Below are positions 34,221 through 41,806 of a DNA stretch of 41,910 nucleotides, piece by piece. A program made the position numbers and the translations under genes. Position 1 is the first letter of the stretch. Every line of letters starts with the position of its first letter. The notes below the pieces were generated by a model that was not told the DNA's origin, searched no databases, and saw nothing but the letters and a program-made list of their open reading frames with translations. Source of the DNA: Candidatus Omnitrophota bacterium (GTDB lineage: Bacteria > Omnitrophota > Gorgyraeia > Zapsychrales > Zapsychraceae); contig JAGOSC010000020.1 in assembly GCA_018062515.1 (NCBI GenBank), forward strand, positions 1-41,910. The letters run 5' to 3'.

Positions 34221-35465
34221 TTACTCTTTGAATTTTTTAACAATGATGCTGGCATTATGACCGCCAAAACCGAGTGAGTTGGACATGGCCGTCAAAACTT
34301 TAACCCTTCTGGCCTCGTTCGGAACATAGTCGAGATCACATTCGGGATCTGGGTTCTTATAATTAATCGTCGGAGGAATAATGTCATCGCGGACAGCGAG
34401 AACACAGGCAGCAAACTCTACACCACCAGCCGCACCTAATAGGTGGCCTGTCATTGATTTCGTAGAACTAACAGGAACTTTTTTAGCATAGTCACCAAAC
34501 GCATTTTTAATCGCCAATGTTTCGACTTTATCATTCAAATAAGTCGAAGTACCGTGTGCATTGATATAGGAAATTTCTTGAGGAGTTAAACCTGCATCTT
34601 TCATGGCAAATTCCATGGCCTTTTGAGCTCCGCGGCCACTTGCATCGGGTGCGGTAATATGATAGGCATCAGATGTCCGTCCATACCCAACCAATTCGGC
34701 TAATATCGGAGCACCTCTTTTTTTTGCATGTTCTAATGTTTCAATGACAGCAACACCAGCCCCTTCAGCCATGACAAATCCATCGCGATCTTTGTCGAAT
34801 GGGCGCGATGCTCCTTGGGGGTCATCATTACGCTGACTTAATGCTTTGAGTGCACAAAATCCACCAACTCCCAGTATAGTCGTCGCACTTTCTGTTCCTC
34901 CAACCAACATGACATCAACATCACCATATTGCAAAAATCTAAATGCATCCCCAATCGCATTTGTAGCGGTTGCGCAAGCTGTCGCAACACAGGTGGCTGG
35001 TCCACGCGCTCCCATTTCAATGGAAACTTGCCCAGCGGCTTCGTTAATAATGATTTTTGGAATCAAATGTGGCGATAAGCGGCTAGGGCCTTTATCAATA
35101 AATTTTTGATGTTCTGATTCGGCTGTACCTATACTTCCTATACCAGAACCAAGCAAAACACCAACGCGGTCACGGTCAACTGCGTCCATGTTTAATTGGG
35201 CGTTTTTTACAGCTTCCCGACTGGCAACAGCGGCGAATTGAACAAAACGTGATAAATTTCTGGCGTCTTTAGAATTAAAATAATTGAGAGGATCGTAATC
35301 GTGGATATGGCCGGCAATTCTTGAGTCAAATTGGCTAACATCAAAATGGGTGATTTTGGTGATTCCGCTTTTTCCAGCTTTGAGGGATTCCCAAAAACTT
35401 TCGACATTCATTCCATTTGGTGAAATGACACCCAACCCTGTAATGACTATGCGTTTTTTTTCCAT
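34221..35465 (-). CDS. fabF: 3-oxoacyl-ACP synthase II
   Basis: Condensing enzyme of fatty-acid elongation. The 414 aa have the catalytic Cys164 in ATACATATNAIGDA, the two His motifs NAHGTSTYLND and STKSMTGHLLGAAGG, and NSLGFGGHNASI at the C-terminus. Start is the ATG at 35465 (MEKKRIVITG, as in the family); the in-frame upstream extension runs through the intergenic hairpin and is not real coding. It follows acpP by 74 bp. No good Shine-Dalgarno sequence is seen. Confidence 0.97.
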   Translation of the reverse strand: MEKKRIVITGLGVISPNGMNVESFWESLKAGKSGITKITHFDVSQFDSRIAGHIHDYDPLNYFNSKDARNLSRFVQFAAVASREAVKNAQLNMDAVDRDRVGVLLGSGIGSIGTAESEHQKFIDKGPSRLSPHLIPKIIINEAAGQVSIEMGARGPATCVATACATATNAIGDAFRFLQYGDVDVMLVGGTESATTILGVGGFCALKALSQRNDDPQGASRPFDKDRDGFVMAEGAGVAVIETLEHAKKRGAPILAELVGYGRTSDAYHITAPDASGRGAQKAMEFAMKDAGLTPQEISYINAHGTSTYLNDKVETLAIKNAFGDYAKKVPVSSTKSMTGHLLGAAGGVEFAACVLAVRDDIIPPTINYKNPDPECDLDYVPNEARRVKVLTAMSNSLGFGGHNASIIVKKFKE

Positions 35466-35480
35466 ATTATTAAAGATAAG

Positions 35481-35502
35481 GCCTCGGCGAGAACGCCGAG
35501 GC
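35481..35502 (-). other. strong hairpin between acpP and fabF
   Basis: A perfect 9-bp GC-rich stem (35481-35489 with 35494-35502) closes a 4-nt loop (TTCT on the minus strand). No T-run follows on the minus strand, so it is not a standard terminator; it ends 15 bp before the fabF ATG. It may protect the acpP mRNA end, slow read-through or set the AcpP:FabF ratio. Confidence 0.7.
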
Positions 35503-35539
35503 ACATTTTTATATCTTAAGACTGAAATTCACAAACCAA

Positions 35540-35782
35540 TTAGGCGTTTGCGTTTCCCTTTTCATTGATGTATTTAATTGCATCACCAACTGTTGTCATT
35601 TTTTCCGCATCTTCATCAGGAATTTCAACGCTAAACTCTTCTTCTAAGGCCATGATTAATTCCACGGTATCTAATGAATCAGCGCCAAGGTCATCAATAA
35701 ACGATGCTTCAGGTGTCACTTCTTCTTCTTTAACACCAAGTTGTTCAGCGATGATTGATTTTATTTTTTCTTCAACTGCCAT
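35540..35782 (-). CDS. acpP: acyl carrier protein
   Basis: Acidic 80-aa carrier of growing acyl chains. The phosphopantetheine Ser36 lies in GADSLDTVEL, with EEEFSVEIPDEDAEKM in the following helix, all typical of AcpP. A near-perfect ribosome site AAGGAGG precedes the ATG, fitting the high demand for ACP. It is 34 bp after fabG and followed by the hairpin before fabF. Confidence 0.99.
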   Translation of the reverse strand: MAVEEKIKSIIAEQLGVKEEEVTPEASFIDDLGADSLDTVELIMALEEEFSVEIPDEDAEKMTTVGDAIKYINEKGNANA

Positions 35783-35816
35783 GTATATTCCTCCTTAGAA
35801 AGTTACTATCTAAAAA

Positions 35817-36557
35817 TTAAATCGCCATCCCACCATCGACCGCGATTGTTTGTCCTGTTATATAATTAGCCTCATCTGAAGCTAAAAATAGACAAGTTCC
35901 AGCGACATCGCTGGGTTTTCCAAATTTTCCTAATGGTATTTTCTTGAGTAGATCTTCTTGTGCAGAATTTTTGAGTTGAGCCGTCATATCTGTTTCAATA
36001 TATCCTGGAGCTACGTTATTTACCGTTATCCCTCGAGAGGCAAATTCTTTGGCAACAGATTTTGTAAAACCGATCATTCCCGCCTTACTTGCCGCGTAAT
36101 TTGCTTGTCCGTTATTACCAACAATCCCAATGATCGACGAAATATTGATAATTTTTCCTTGTTTTGCTTTCAACATTGCCTTTGTAACGACCTTCGTGCA
36201 GTTGAAAACTCCTTTGAGATTGATGTTCATCACATCATCCCAATCGGATTCACTCATCCGAAGCAACAAATTATCTTTGGTAATGCCTGCGTTGTTAACT
36301 AATATATCAATGCTCTTATATTTGTCAAGAATTTTGTTCATGATTTCCGTGACATTTTGCAAATTTGTGACATCGCAGGCAAATGCATCAGCCTGAAAGC
36401 CTTCTGTGCGTATTTCGTCGGAAACTTTCGCGGCCAAATCACCATCCCGACCCATAATAATCGCTATCGCTCCATTCTTGGCAAAATTCCAAGCGATTTC
36501 TTTTCCGATTCCGCGAGTTGATCCAGTGACCACTACTACTTTATTTTTAAATCGCAT
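35817..36557 (-). CDS. fabG: 3-oxoacyl-ACP reductase
   Basis: NADPH-dependent SDR reducing 3-oxoacyl-ACP. The 246 aa have TGSTRGIGKE (about 11-20), NNAGITKDNLLLRM, the catalytic Ser141, Tyr154 and Lys158 (YAASKAG), and APGYIETDMT. Neighbours acpP and fabF, in the common fabG-acpP-fabF order, fix the role among the many SDRs. It is read from a promoter that overlaps the intergenic space after fxsA. Its ribosome site is weak. Confidence 0.97.
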   Translation of the reverse strand: MRFKNKVVVVTGSTRGIGKEIAWNFAKNGAIAIIMGRDGDLAAKVSDEIRTEGFQADAFACDVTNLQNVTEIMNKILDKYKSIDILVNNAGITKDNLLLRMSESDWDDVMNINLKGVFNCTKVVTKAMLKAKQGKIINISSIIGIVGNNGQANYAASKAGMIGFTKSVAKEFASRGITVNNVAPGYIETDMTAQLKNSAQEDLLKKIPLGKFGKPSDVAGTCLFLASDEANYITGQTIAVDGGMAI

Positions 36558-36589
36558 AAAATTTATCTTTCATAAAATAATTTATCGAT

Positions 36590-36617
36590 ATAATAGCAAG
36601 CTATTTTTACATTTCAA
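36590..36617 (-). promoter_or_regulatory. fabG-acpP-fabF promoter
   Basis: Minus strand: TTGAAA (36612-36617, 5/6), 16-bp spacer, TATTAT (36590-36595, 5/6), giving a leader of about 25 nt. No FapR- or FabT-like palindrome was recognised. Confidence 0.6.
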
Positions 36618-36628
36618 GAAAAATAAAT

Positions 36629-37060
36629 TTAAATATCAATATCATCATAATTTCCCGGTATATTCTTCTTTCTTTGAATATGTACAGTTTGGCCGGTCTT
36701 AATCATCGTTTCCATCTTCTTCTGAATGAACAATTTGATAATAGATCGTGTCGCGGGGATCAATAAACAGAGTCCCATCACATCAGAAACAAAACCGGGG
36801 ATGATTAAAAGCACGCCTCCGCTTAAGATCATCAGCCCATCCATAAGTTCTGAACTGGGTAATTGGCCGCGCTCTAAACTCAAATTTATTTTATTAAGAA
36901 TAATAAATCCCTGAATTCTTGCCAAAAAAGCGCCGACCATACCCATGACGATCAGCAATACAAGAGCGTTGAAAGCACCAATGCTGCTACCTACCTCTAT
37001 TATTACGTAGAGCTCAAGGGTTAAAAAGGCAATAAAAAGGACGAATAAGTAAGGAAACAT
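36629..37060 (-). CDS. fxsA: FxsA-family membrane protein
   Basis: Small integral membrane protein of 143 aa. Hydrophobic helices at about 2-20, 24-50 and 75-100, with ALVLLIVMGMVGAFLARIQG and the amphipathic LMILSGGVLLIIPGFVSDVMGLCLLIP segment, match the FxsA family. In E. coli FxsA relieves exclusion of phage T7 by the F plasmid; its normal job is unknown. The C-terminal tail (about 110-143) is hydrophilic. It begins 1 bp after the second folK and ends the folM-folB-folK2 group, with no evident functional tie to pterins. Confidence 0.9.
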   Translation of the reverse strand: MFPYLFVLFIAFLTLELYVIIEVGSSIGAFNALVLLIVMGMVGAFLARIQGFIILNKINLSLERGQLPSSELMDGLMILSGGVLLIIPGFVSDVMGLCLLIPATRSIIKLFIQKKMETMIKTGQTVHIQRKKNIPGNYDDIDI

Positions 37061-37061
37061 A

Positions 37062-37448
37062 TTAATAATTTAAGTCAGGAATTAGTTGGAGTACCGATTT
37101 TTTAAGAAAATCACGTTCATAAAAGTCCTGGTCCACGACACGGCCGTTAAAAACAATCAAATCTAAATCAATAGTTCTTGGGCCAAACTTGATTTCGGAA
37201 CGTCGTCGGCCTAAAATTTTTTCCATCGATTTTAAATGCTGAACAAGTTCTTCCTGAGTAAAATCAGTTTCAATGTAAATGGATCCATTGATGAAATCAT
37301 CCTGTTGAGTATATCCAACCGGTTTGGTCGAGATATAGTCCGATTCGCTTAAAACGTGAAAATTTTGATGAAGCAATTGGCGCGCTTTTTCAATATTTTC
37401 GTCGGGGTCAATATTTGATCCTAAACCTAATACGACTTTATTTTTCAT
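37062..37448 (-). CDS. folK2: second, divergent FolK paralogue lacking the HPR loop
   Basis: HPPK-fold protein of 128 aa. LGLGSNID at the N-terminus, TKPVGY and FGPRTIDLDLIVFNG with both metal-binding Asp are intact. The next region differs from the copy at 17118-17549: the VPHPRM stretch is missing and the sequence goes from RVVDQDFY straight to ERDFLKKSVLQLIPD, so the active-site His is absent while the following Arg and Phe remain. It overlaps folB by 4 bp. It may act on a modified pterin, be weakly active, or be regulatory; substrate cannot be read from sequence. Confidence 0.8.
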   Translation of the reverse strand: MKNKVVLGLGSNIDPDENIEKARQLLHQNFHVLSESDYISTKPVGYTQQDDFINGSIYIETDFTQEELVQHLKSMEKILGRRRSEIKFGPRTIDLDLIVFNGRVVDQDFYERDFLKKSVLQLIPDLNY

Positions 37449-37798
37449 GGTCGCTTTTTTGTTAATTCAATAGATACGCTGTCGGTAAATCTGAGCGCAA
37501 AAGGCTTATCCACTTTGACCGTCGTTTCCATAATAAGGGGATCATCCATAACGACATTTAAAATGGCATCCGCTAATTTTTCGATTAAATAATAATTGGA
37601 TTGTTCAACGAGATCAATAACCTTCTTGGTGATCGTTTTATAGTCGATTGTATCTTTAATGTTATCGGATTGAATAGATTTCTTTGGATCAAAATGAATA
37701 TGAATATTAATGATGATATCTTGTTTATGTTCTCGTTCCCAGTCGTTGATACCGATAATGGTTCGAAGACGGATGTTCTCTATATGTATGCTGGCCAT
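37445..37798 (-). CDS. folB: dihydroneopterin aldolase family (FolB/FolX)
   Basis: Cleaves or epimerises dihydroneopterin (or its triphosphate in the FolX branch). The 117 aa match the tunnel-fold family in length. Glu21 in INDWEREHKQD is the pterin-anchoring residue and the Lys in KVDKPFALRFTDSVSIEL is the catalytic one of FolB; YLIEKLADAIL is the conserved central helix. It sits between the FolM-like SDR (15 bp) and folK2 (4-bp overlap). The FolM neighbour leaves open a FolX-type role in tetrahydromonapterin synthesis. Confidence 0.88.
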   Translation of the reverse strand: MASIHIENIRLRTIIGINDWEREHKQDIIINIHIHFDPKKSIQSDNIKDTIDYKTITKKVIDLVEQSNYYLIEKLADAILNVVMDDPLIMETTVKVDKPFALRFTDSVSIELTKKRP

Positions 37799-37813
37799 AG
37801 TAATTCCCTTAAA

Positions 37814-38542
37814 TTAAAGTAAATGCTCCCCGCCGTCGGCAAAAATAACTTGACCGGTCAGATAATCATTTTCGATTAAAAATTGTATCGTTTGAGTTAT
37901 ATTGTCAACGGAACCCTTGCGTTTTAGAGGAACCTTTTTAGCTAACCGATTAAGATATTCAGCCGATTTTTCTTCCGGCGGAAGAATAAGTCCAGGAGCA
38001 ATGCCATTAACCCGAATATGTGGCGCTAACTCCACCGCCGACATTGTTGTCAGATTCAAAAGATTTTTTTTAGATAATAAATAAGTAAAATGCTTCGTCG
38101 ACGATTTGGTAATATTCGTATCAAGAATGTTGATTATGAGACCTTTCTTACATATTTTGGCAAATGTTTGGGTCAATAAAAAAGGCGTTTCAACATGAAT
38201 TTGAAAATGCTGTTCTAATTGATTGGTAGTAGCCGTGAGTAAGCTGTCTGGTTTAAACATCGACGCATTATTAACCAAAACAGATAGATTGAGAAAGCGT
38301 TTTACGACCGAAGGGATTAAATTTTTGGTTTGATCGCGATCATTCAAATCACAAGAGAAAATATCAGCTTCAGCCCCTTTTTCTTTCAGTTCATTGGAAA
38401 GGTCGCGGGCCTCTTTTTTGGAGTTATTGTAGTGGATGGCGATATCATAACCCATTTCAGCCAATTTGATACTGATGGCCTTGCCAATTCGTTTAGATCC
38501 GCCGGTCACTAATGCACATTGTCTAAGTGATTTTCTCTTCAT
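37814..38542 (-). CDS. folM: FolM/PTR1-like pteridine reductase (SDR)
   Basis: SDR of 242 aa, probably reducing dihydropterins or dihydrofolate. TGGSKRIGKAI (about 13-23) has the Arg after Lys seen in pteridine reductases that use NADPH; LVNNASMFKPDSL, the Tyr and Lys of YLLSKKN, and VNGIAPGLILPPEE plus TGQVIFADGGEHLL align with what I know of E. coli FolM. Asp in ILDTNI takes the place of the usual SDR Ser, as in PTR1/FolM. Start is the ATG at 38542; the in-frame extension to 38587 runs through the promoter. First gene of folM-folB-folK2-fxsA. Confidence 0.85.
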   Translation of the reverse strand: MKRKSLRQCALVTGGSKRIGKAISIKLAEMGYDIAIHYNNSKKEARDLSNELKEKGAEADIFSCDLNDRDQTKNLIPSVVKRFLNLSVLVNNASMFKPDSLLTATTNQLEQHFQIHVETPFLLTQTFAKICKKGLIINILDTNITKSSTKHFTYLLSKKNLLNLTTMSAVELAPHIRVNGIAPGLILPPEEKSAEYLNRLAKKVPLKRKGSVDNITQTIQFLIENDYLTGQVIFADGGEHLL

Positions 38543-38551
38543 AAGCAGTGA

Positions 38552-38580
38552 ATCATAACATAGCCCTAAAATGAAGTCAA
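38552..38580 (-). promoter_or_regulatory. folM operon promoter, predicts near-leaderless mRNA
   Basis: Minus strand: TTGACT (38575-38580, 5/6), 17-bp spacer, TATGAT (38552-38557, 5/6). Nine bp separate the -10 from the folM ATG at 38542, so the mRNA should have only about 1-3 nt before the start codon. It stands back to back with the promoter of the plus-strand genes. Confidence 0.65.
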
Positions 38581-38633
38581 TCCGCAAACCGAAACAAAAC
38601 GGGAATGATCCTCATAGGATGCTTAATTCTCAC

Positions 38634-38661
38634 TTGTGCGGAAAAACATCTATGTTATAAT
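38634..38661 (+). promoter_or_regulatory. promoter of the PHP-VOC-bcp operon
   Basis: Perfect TATAAT (38656-38661) preceded by TGT, an extended -10, with a weak -35 TTGTGC (38634-38639) 16 bp upstream. It gives a leader of about 24 nt containing AGGAA (38682-38686) before the ATG at 38692. Confidence 0.65.
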
Positions 38662-38691
38662 ACGCCTTTATTATTCAAATCAGGAACATTT

Positions 38692-39495
38692 ATGATCCCC
38701 ATTAATGATTATCACATGCACACTCCTCTTTGCGGCCACGCCTTAGGCTTACCCGCCGAGTATGCTCGTCACGCTGTAAAAGTTGGCCTTCAAGAAATAG
38801 GATTTTCCGATCATGCTCCGTTTGTTCACATGGTTGATCCCGGGGTCACGATGAATATGTCTCAGCTTCCGGAATATTATAAAATGATCGAACATGTTCA
38901 ACATGAATACAAAAATGAATTGCGGATTAAAATGGCGATCGAGGCCGACTTTATTCCGGGATATGAAAGCAAAACGAAAGCGATTTTAGATGATTATCCT
39001 TATGATTATGTAATCGGTTCCGTCCATTTTATTAAAGATTGGGGATTTGATGATCCTTCGCAGCGAAAACAATGGAGTCAACAGGACGTCAACACCGTCT
39101 ATCGAGATTACTATAAACTGCTTCAGGAATGCGCCAAATCCGGCATGTACAACATTATGGCCCATTGTGATTTAGTAAAAAAGTTCGGGAACCGTGCTAC
39201 CATCGATTTAACGGATGAAATTACAAAAACAGCTCAGGTGTTTAAAGAAACAGGCGTCGCAATTGAAATCAATACATCTGGCTGGCGTAAACCTTGTAAA
39301 GAACAGTATCCAGCGGAAAATTGCCTTAAAATTTATGCGGCGCATCAAATTCCTTTAACATTTGGGTCAGATGCTCATGATCCCGTCGATGTCGGTGCGG
39401 ATTTCACACGGGCTTATGATTTGGTGAAAGCCTGCGGATTTAAAGAATATGTCATTTTTAATCAAAAAAAAATTGAACGGAGCATAAAGTTATGA
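38692..39495 (+). CDS. hisK: PHP-family phosphatase, probably histidinol-phosphatase
   Basis: Metal-dependent phosphoesterase of 267 aa. Metal ligands of the PHP fold are visible: H8-x-H10 in DYHMHTPLCGH, FSDHAPF, Glu in EADFIPGYE, GSVHFI, MAHCDL, and SDAHDP near the C-terminus. This pattern is that of HisK/HisJ histidinol-phosphatases, the non-HAD type. The true start is the ATG at 38692 with AGGAA before it; the in-frame upstream extension overlaps the -10 box. No other his gene is near, so a related sugar- or nucleotide-phosphatase role stays possible. It overlaps the VOC gene by 4 bp. Confidence 0.85.
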   Translation: MIPINDYHMHTPLCGHALGLPAEYARHAVKVGLQEIGFSDHAPFVHMVDPGVTMNMSQLPEYYKMIEHVQHEYKNELRIKMAIEADFIPGYESKTKAILDDYPYDYVIGSVHFIKDWGFDDPSQRKQWSQQDVNTVYRDYYKLLQECAKSGMYNIMAHCDLVKKFGNRATIDLTDEITKTAQVFKETGVAIEINTSGWRKPCKEQYPAENCLKIYAAHQIPLTFGSDAHDPVDVGADFTRAYDLVKACGFKEYVIFNQKKIERSIKL

Positions 39496-39953
39496 TCAAG
39501 ATTCTAGGGATTGATCACGTTGCGATCAATGTAAAAAATATCGATAAATCCGTCGAGTTTTATACAAAAGTTATTGGATTAAGAATTACAGATCGGGAAC
39601 CTTCTAAGCCAGGTGTGGAATATTTTTTGGATGCCGGCCCGTCTTTGATCGGCATTATTCAAGCCGATAATCTCGACGATGAACATCCTTTCTCTCACAC
39701 GGGATTGGGCGCTAATCATTTCTCTTTTCGCGTTCACGCTAATGATTTTGATAGCTTTATTCAGAACTTAGAAAAAAATAATGTCCGGATTGAATATGCC
39801 AAGAAAAGACCAAAATCCTGGTCGCTGTATTTTTATGATCTCGATGGAAATAAACTCGAAGTGACTTCCTGGCCGCTTGAAGATGGCCTATCAAAAGACC
39901 GCATTCAATTGGTAAAATATGATCCATCAACCAAACAATGGAAACAGTATTAA
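39492..39953 (+). CDS. VOC-superfamily (glyoxalase-like) metalloprotein
   Basis: The 153 aa form two beta-alpha-beta-beta-beta units: GIDHVAINVKNIDKSVEFYTKVIGL (only the first part is diagnostic) and GLGANHFSFRV. Candidate metal ligands are His9, His76 and Glu123 (in DGNKLEVTSW), the usual arrangement of glyoxalase I, fosfomycin-resistance-type transferases and related dioxygenases. Substrate cannot be assigned. It is co-translated with the PHP phosphatase (4-bp overlap) and 13 bp before the peroxiredoxin, suggesting housekeeping or stress metabolism. Confidence 0.85.
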   Translation: MIKILGIDHVAINVKNIDKSVEFYTKVIGLRITDREPSKPGVEYFLDAGPSLIGIIQADNLDDEHPFSHTGLGANHFSFRVHANDFDSFIQNLEKNNVRIEYAKKRPKSWSLYFYDLDGNKLEVTSWPLEDGLSKDRIQLVKYDPSTKQWKQY

Positions 39954-39966
39954 AGGGTAAAACATT

Positions 39967-40437
39967 ATGTTAAAAGAAGGCGAGCAAGCTCCTCTCTTTT
40001 CTTTACCTGCCAGTAACGGAACCGTTATATCTCTCGAAGATTTTAAAAATAAAAATCGTGTGGTCCTCTATTTCTATCCAAAAGACGATACCCCCGGTTG
40101 CACCGTCGAGGCCTGTGGATTTAGAGATGAAATTGATGCTTTTATTTCACAAAATGCCGTCGTGCTGGGGGTCAGTCCTGATCCAATCAAACATCATGAA
40201 AAATTTATTAAAAAATTCGATCTTCCCTTTATTTTATTAAGCGATGAGGATAAAAAGACTTGCCAGGATTATGGTGTATGGATTGAAAAAAGCATGTATG
40301 GACGTAAATATATGGGTGTTGACCGAAAAACGTTCGTCATCGAAAAAGACGGAACCATCCTCAAGATTTTCCACAAAGTAAAACCCGACGGGCACAATCT
40401 TGAAGTGCTTGAAACTTTACTAATCTCACCTTTTTAA
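39967..40437 (+). CDS. bcp: thioredoxin-dependent peroxiredoxin of the Bcp type
   Basis: Reduces hydroperoxides using a thiol donor. The 156 aa have the peroxidatic Cys45 in DDTPGCTVEACGFRD and a second Cys50 five residues on, the arrangement of atypical 2-Cys Bcp enzymes. The catalytic Thr42/Arg53 context and YGVWIEKSMYGRKYMGVDRKTFVI also fit. It ends the plus-strand operon. Its stop is 3 bp from the stop of ispG on the other strand with no terminator between, so the two transcripts must overlap or meet. Confidence 0.96.
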   Translation: MLKEGEQAPLFSLPASNGTVISLEDFKNKNRVVLYFYPKDDTPGCTVEACGFRDEIDAFISQNAVVLGVSPDPIKHHEKFIKKFDLPFILLSDEDKKTCQDYGVWIEKSMYGRKYMGVDRKTFVIEKDGTILKIFHKVKPDGHNLEVLETLLISPF

Positions 40438-40440
40438 ATA

Positions 40441-41655
40441 TTAACCGAATTTTGTTTGAATGTGTTTTTCAAGGATGGAAAGAAATTCATCTTTAATATG
40501 ATTTCCTTTTAACGTGCAGGTTTTTTCACCATTTTCATAGACGGGCGCGACAGGTTCTTCCGATGATCCGGGAAGACTTATGCCAATATCCGCGTGGCGG
40601 CTTTCACCAGGGCCATTGACCACACAACCCATGACAGCGATTTTTAATTTTTCAACACCGGGAAACTGTTGTTTCCACGACGGCATTTTGCGTTCAATAT
40701 GCTCATTGATATCACGGGCAAGAATTTGAAAATAATTACTGCTGGTTCGTCCGCATCCCGGGCAACTCGTCACGCTGGGTTTAAAATAGCGCATGCCCAG
40801 CGCTTGCAAAATATGTTTACACACTTCCACTTCCCGTGAGCGTGGGATATCCGGCTGTGGCGTTAAAGAAACGCGGATCGTATCACCAATTCCTTGTTGA
40901 AGCAAAATCGCTAAGGCTGCTGCACTGGATGCGATGCCCTGGACATTCGCTCCGGCCTCAGTCAAACCTAGATGCAAAGCATAATCACATTTTTGCGCGA
41001 GCCTAGAATAAACCGTCACCATATCTTGTAAGATCGACATTTTAACGCTCAATACAATCTTATCTTTTTTCATTCCCAGAGATTGAGCAAGCTGGGCGCT
41101 GGCAAGCGCACTTTGAATCATCGCATCGAAGGTGACTTCTTTAAAATCCTTAGGTTGTTCTTGCTCGGCATTTTCATCCATTAATTTGGTGAGCAAATCC
41201 TGGTCGAGCGATCCCCAGTTAACACCGATACGGACCGGCTTATCATATTGAATCGCGATTTTTATAATCTGCGCAAAATTATCGTCATGTCTTTCACCGC
41301 GTCCAACGTTTCCAGGATTAATACGGTACTTTGCTAAAACCTTTGCGCATTCGGGGTGTTTTTGAAGTAAAGTATGTCCGTTGAAATGAAAATCACCGAT
41401 GATCGGCGTATTAAATCCACTTTCACGAAGTTTCTTAATGACTTCTGGAACAGCTCGGGCTGCGTCATCATCATTAACCGTCCAGCGAACCAATTGAGAA
41501 CCAGCCTCAATCAAAGAAACGGTTTGATCATACGTTGCTTGAACATTAGCGGTTGGAGTATCCGTCATGGATTGAACCACAATCGGAAAATCTCCACCTA
41601 AAGGGACATTTCCCACATGAACAGTTTGGGTTTTTCTTCTAGCTTGTTGTTCCAT
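40441..41655 (-). CDS. ispG: 4-hydroxy-3-methylbut-2-enyl diphosphate synthase
   Basis: [4Fe-4S] enzyme of the MEP isoprenoid pathway, producing HMBPP, the substrate of IspH. The 404 aa have the N-terminal QSMTDTPT, the TIM-barrel segments RWTVNDDDAARAVPEVIKKL and GNVGRGERHDD, and the cluster-binding SCPGCGRT and MGCVVNGPGE motifs at the C-terminus. The barrel is the short bacterial form without the plant-type insert. ispH begins 152 bp away on the opposite strand. No clear Shine-Dalgarno sequence is seen; an AT-rich stretch with TATAAA at about 41680 may be its -10. Confidence 0.96.
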   Translation of the reverse strand: MEQQARRKTQTVHVGNVPLGGDFPIVVQSMTDTPTANVQATYDQTVSLIEAGSQLVRWTVNDDDAARAVPEVIKKLRESGFNTPIIGDFHFNGHTLLQKHPECAKVLAKYRINPGNVGRGERHDDNFAQIIKIAIQYDKPVRIGVNWGSLDQDLLTKLMDENAEQEQPKDFKEVTFDAMIQSALASAQLAQSLGMKKDKIVLSVKMSILQDMVTVYSRLAQKCDYALHLGLTEAGANVQGIASSAAALAILLQQGIGDTIRVSLTPQPDIPRSREVEVCKHILQALGMRYFKPSVTSCPGCGRTSSNYFQILARDINEHIERKMPSWKQQFPGVEKLKIAVMGCVVNGPGESRHADIGISLPGSSEEPVAPVYENGEKTCTLKGNHIKDEFLSILEKHIQTKFG

Positions 41656-41718
41656 TTTGATTTATTATTAGTTGTATTTATAATTTAAGCGGTGATTTCG
41701 GCGGTAGCTTTTACAGAG

Positions 41719-41746
41719 TTTACTATTTTTAAAAACATGATATAAT
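41719..41746 (+). promoter_or_regulatory. ispH promoter
   Basis: TTTACT (41719-41724, 4/6), 16-bp spacer, perfect TATAAT (41741-41746) with TGA before it (extended -10). It gives a leader of about 54 nt with AGAGG (41795-41799) before the ispH ATG. Confidence 0.65.
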
Positions 41747-41806
41747 GACACAATTATTTATCAGAAGCAAGCCCATTTCAACCATTACAAACTAAGAGGT
41801 TCATGA

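Noticed and set aside
35466..35504. 13-residue N-terminal extension of FabF
   Set aside because: It reads through the intergenic hairpin and does not resemble FabF; MEKKRIVITG is the family start.
35565..35798. Open frame opposite acpP on the plus strand
   Set aside because: It is a shadow of the acpP codons with no ribosome site and no recognisable domain; the ACP on the other strand is unmistakable.
35958..36396. Two overlapping open frames opposite fabG on the plus strand
   Set aside because: Both lie entirely within fabG, have low-complexity unlikely protein sequence, and lack start signals.
38605..38691. 29-residue N-terminal extension of the PHP phosphatase
   Set aside because: It spans the extended -10 box and the ribosome site, and the PHP motif begins right after the ATG at 38692.
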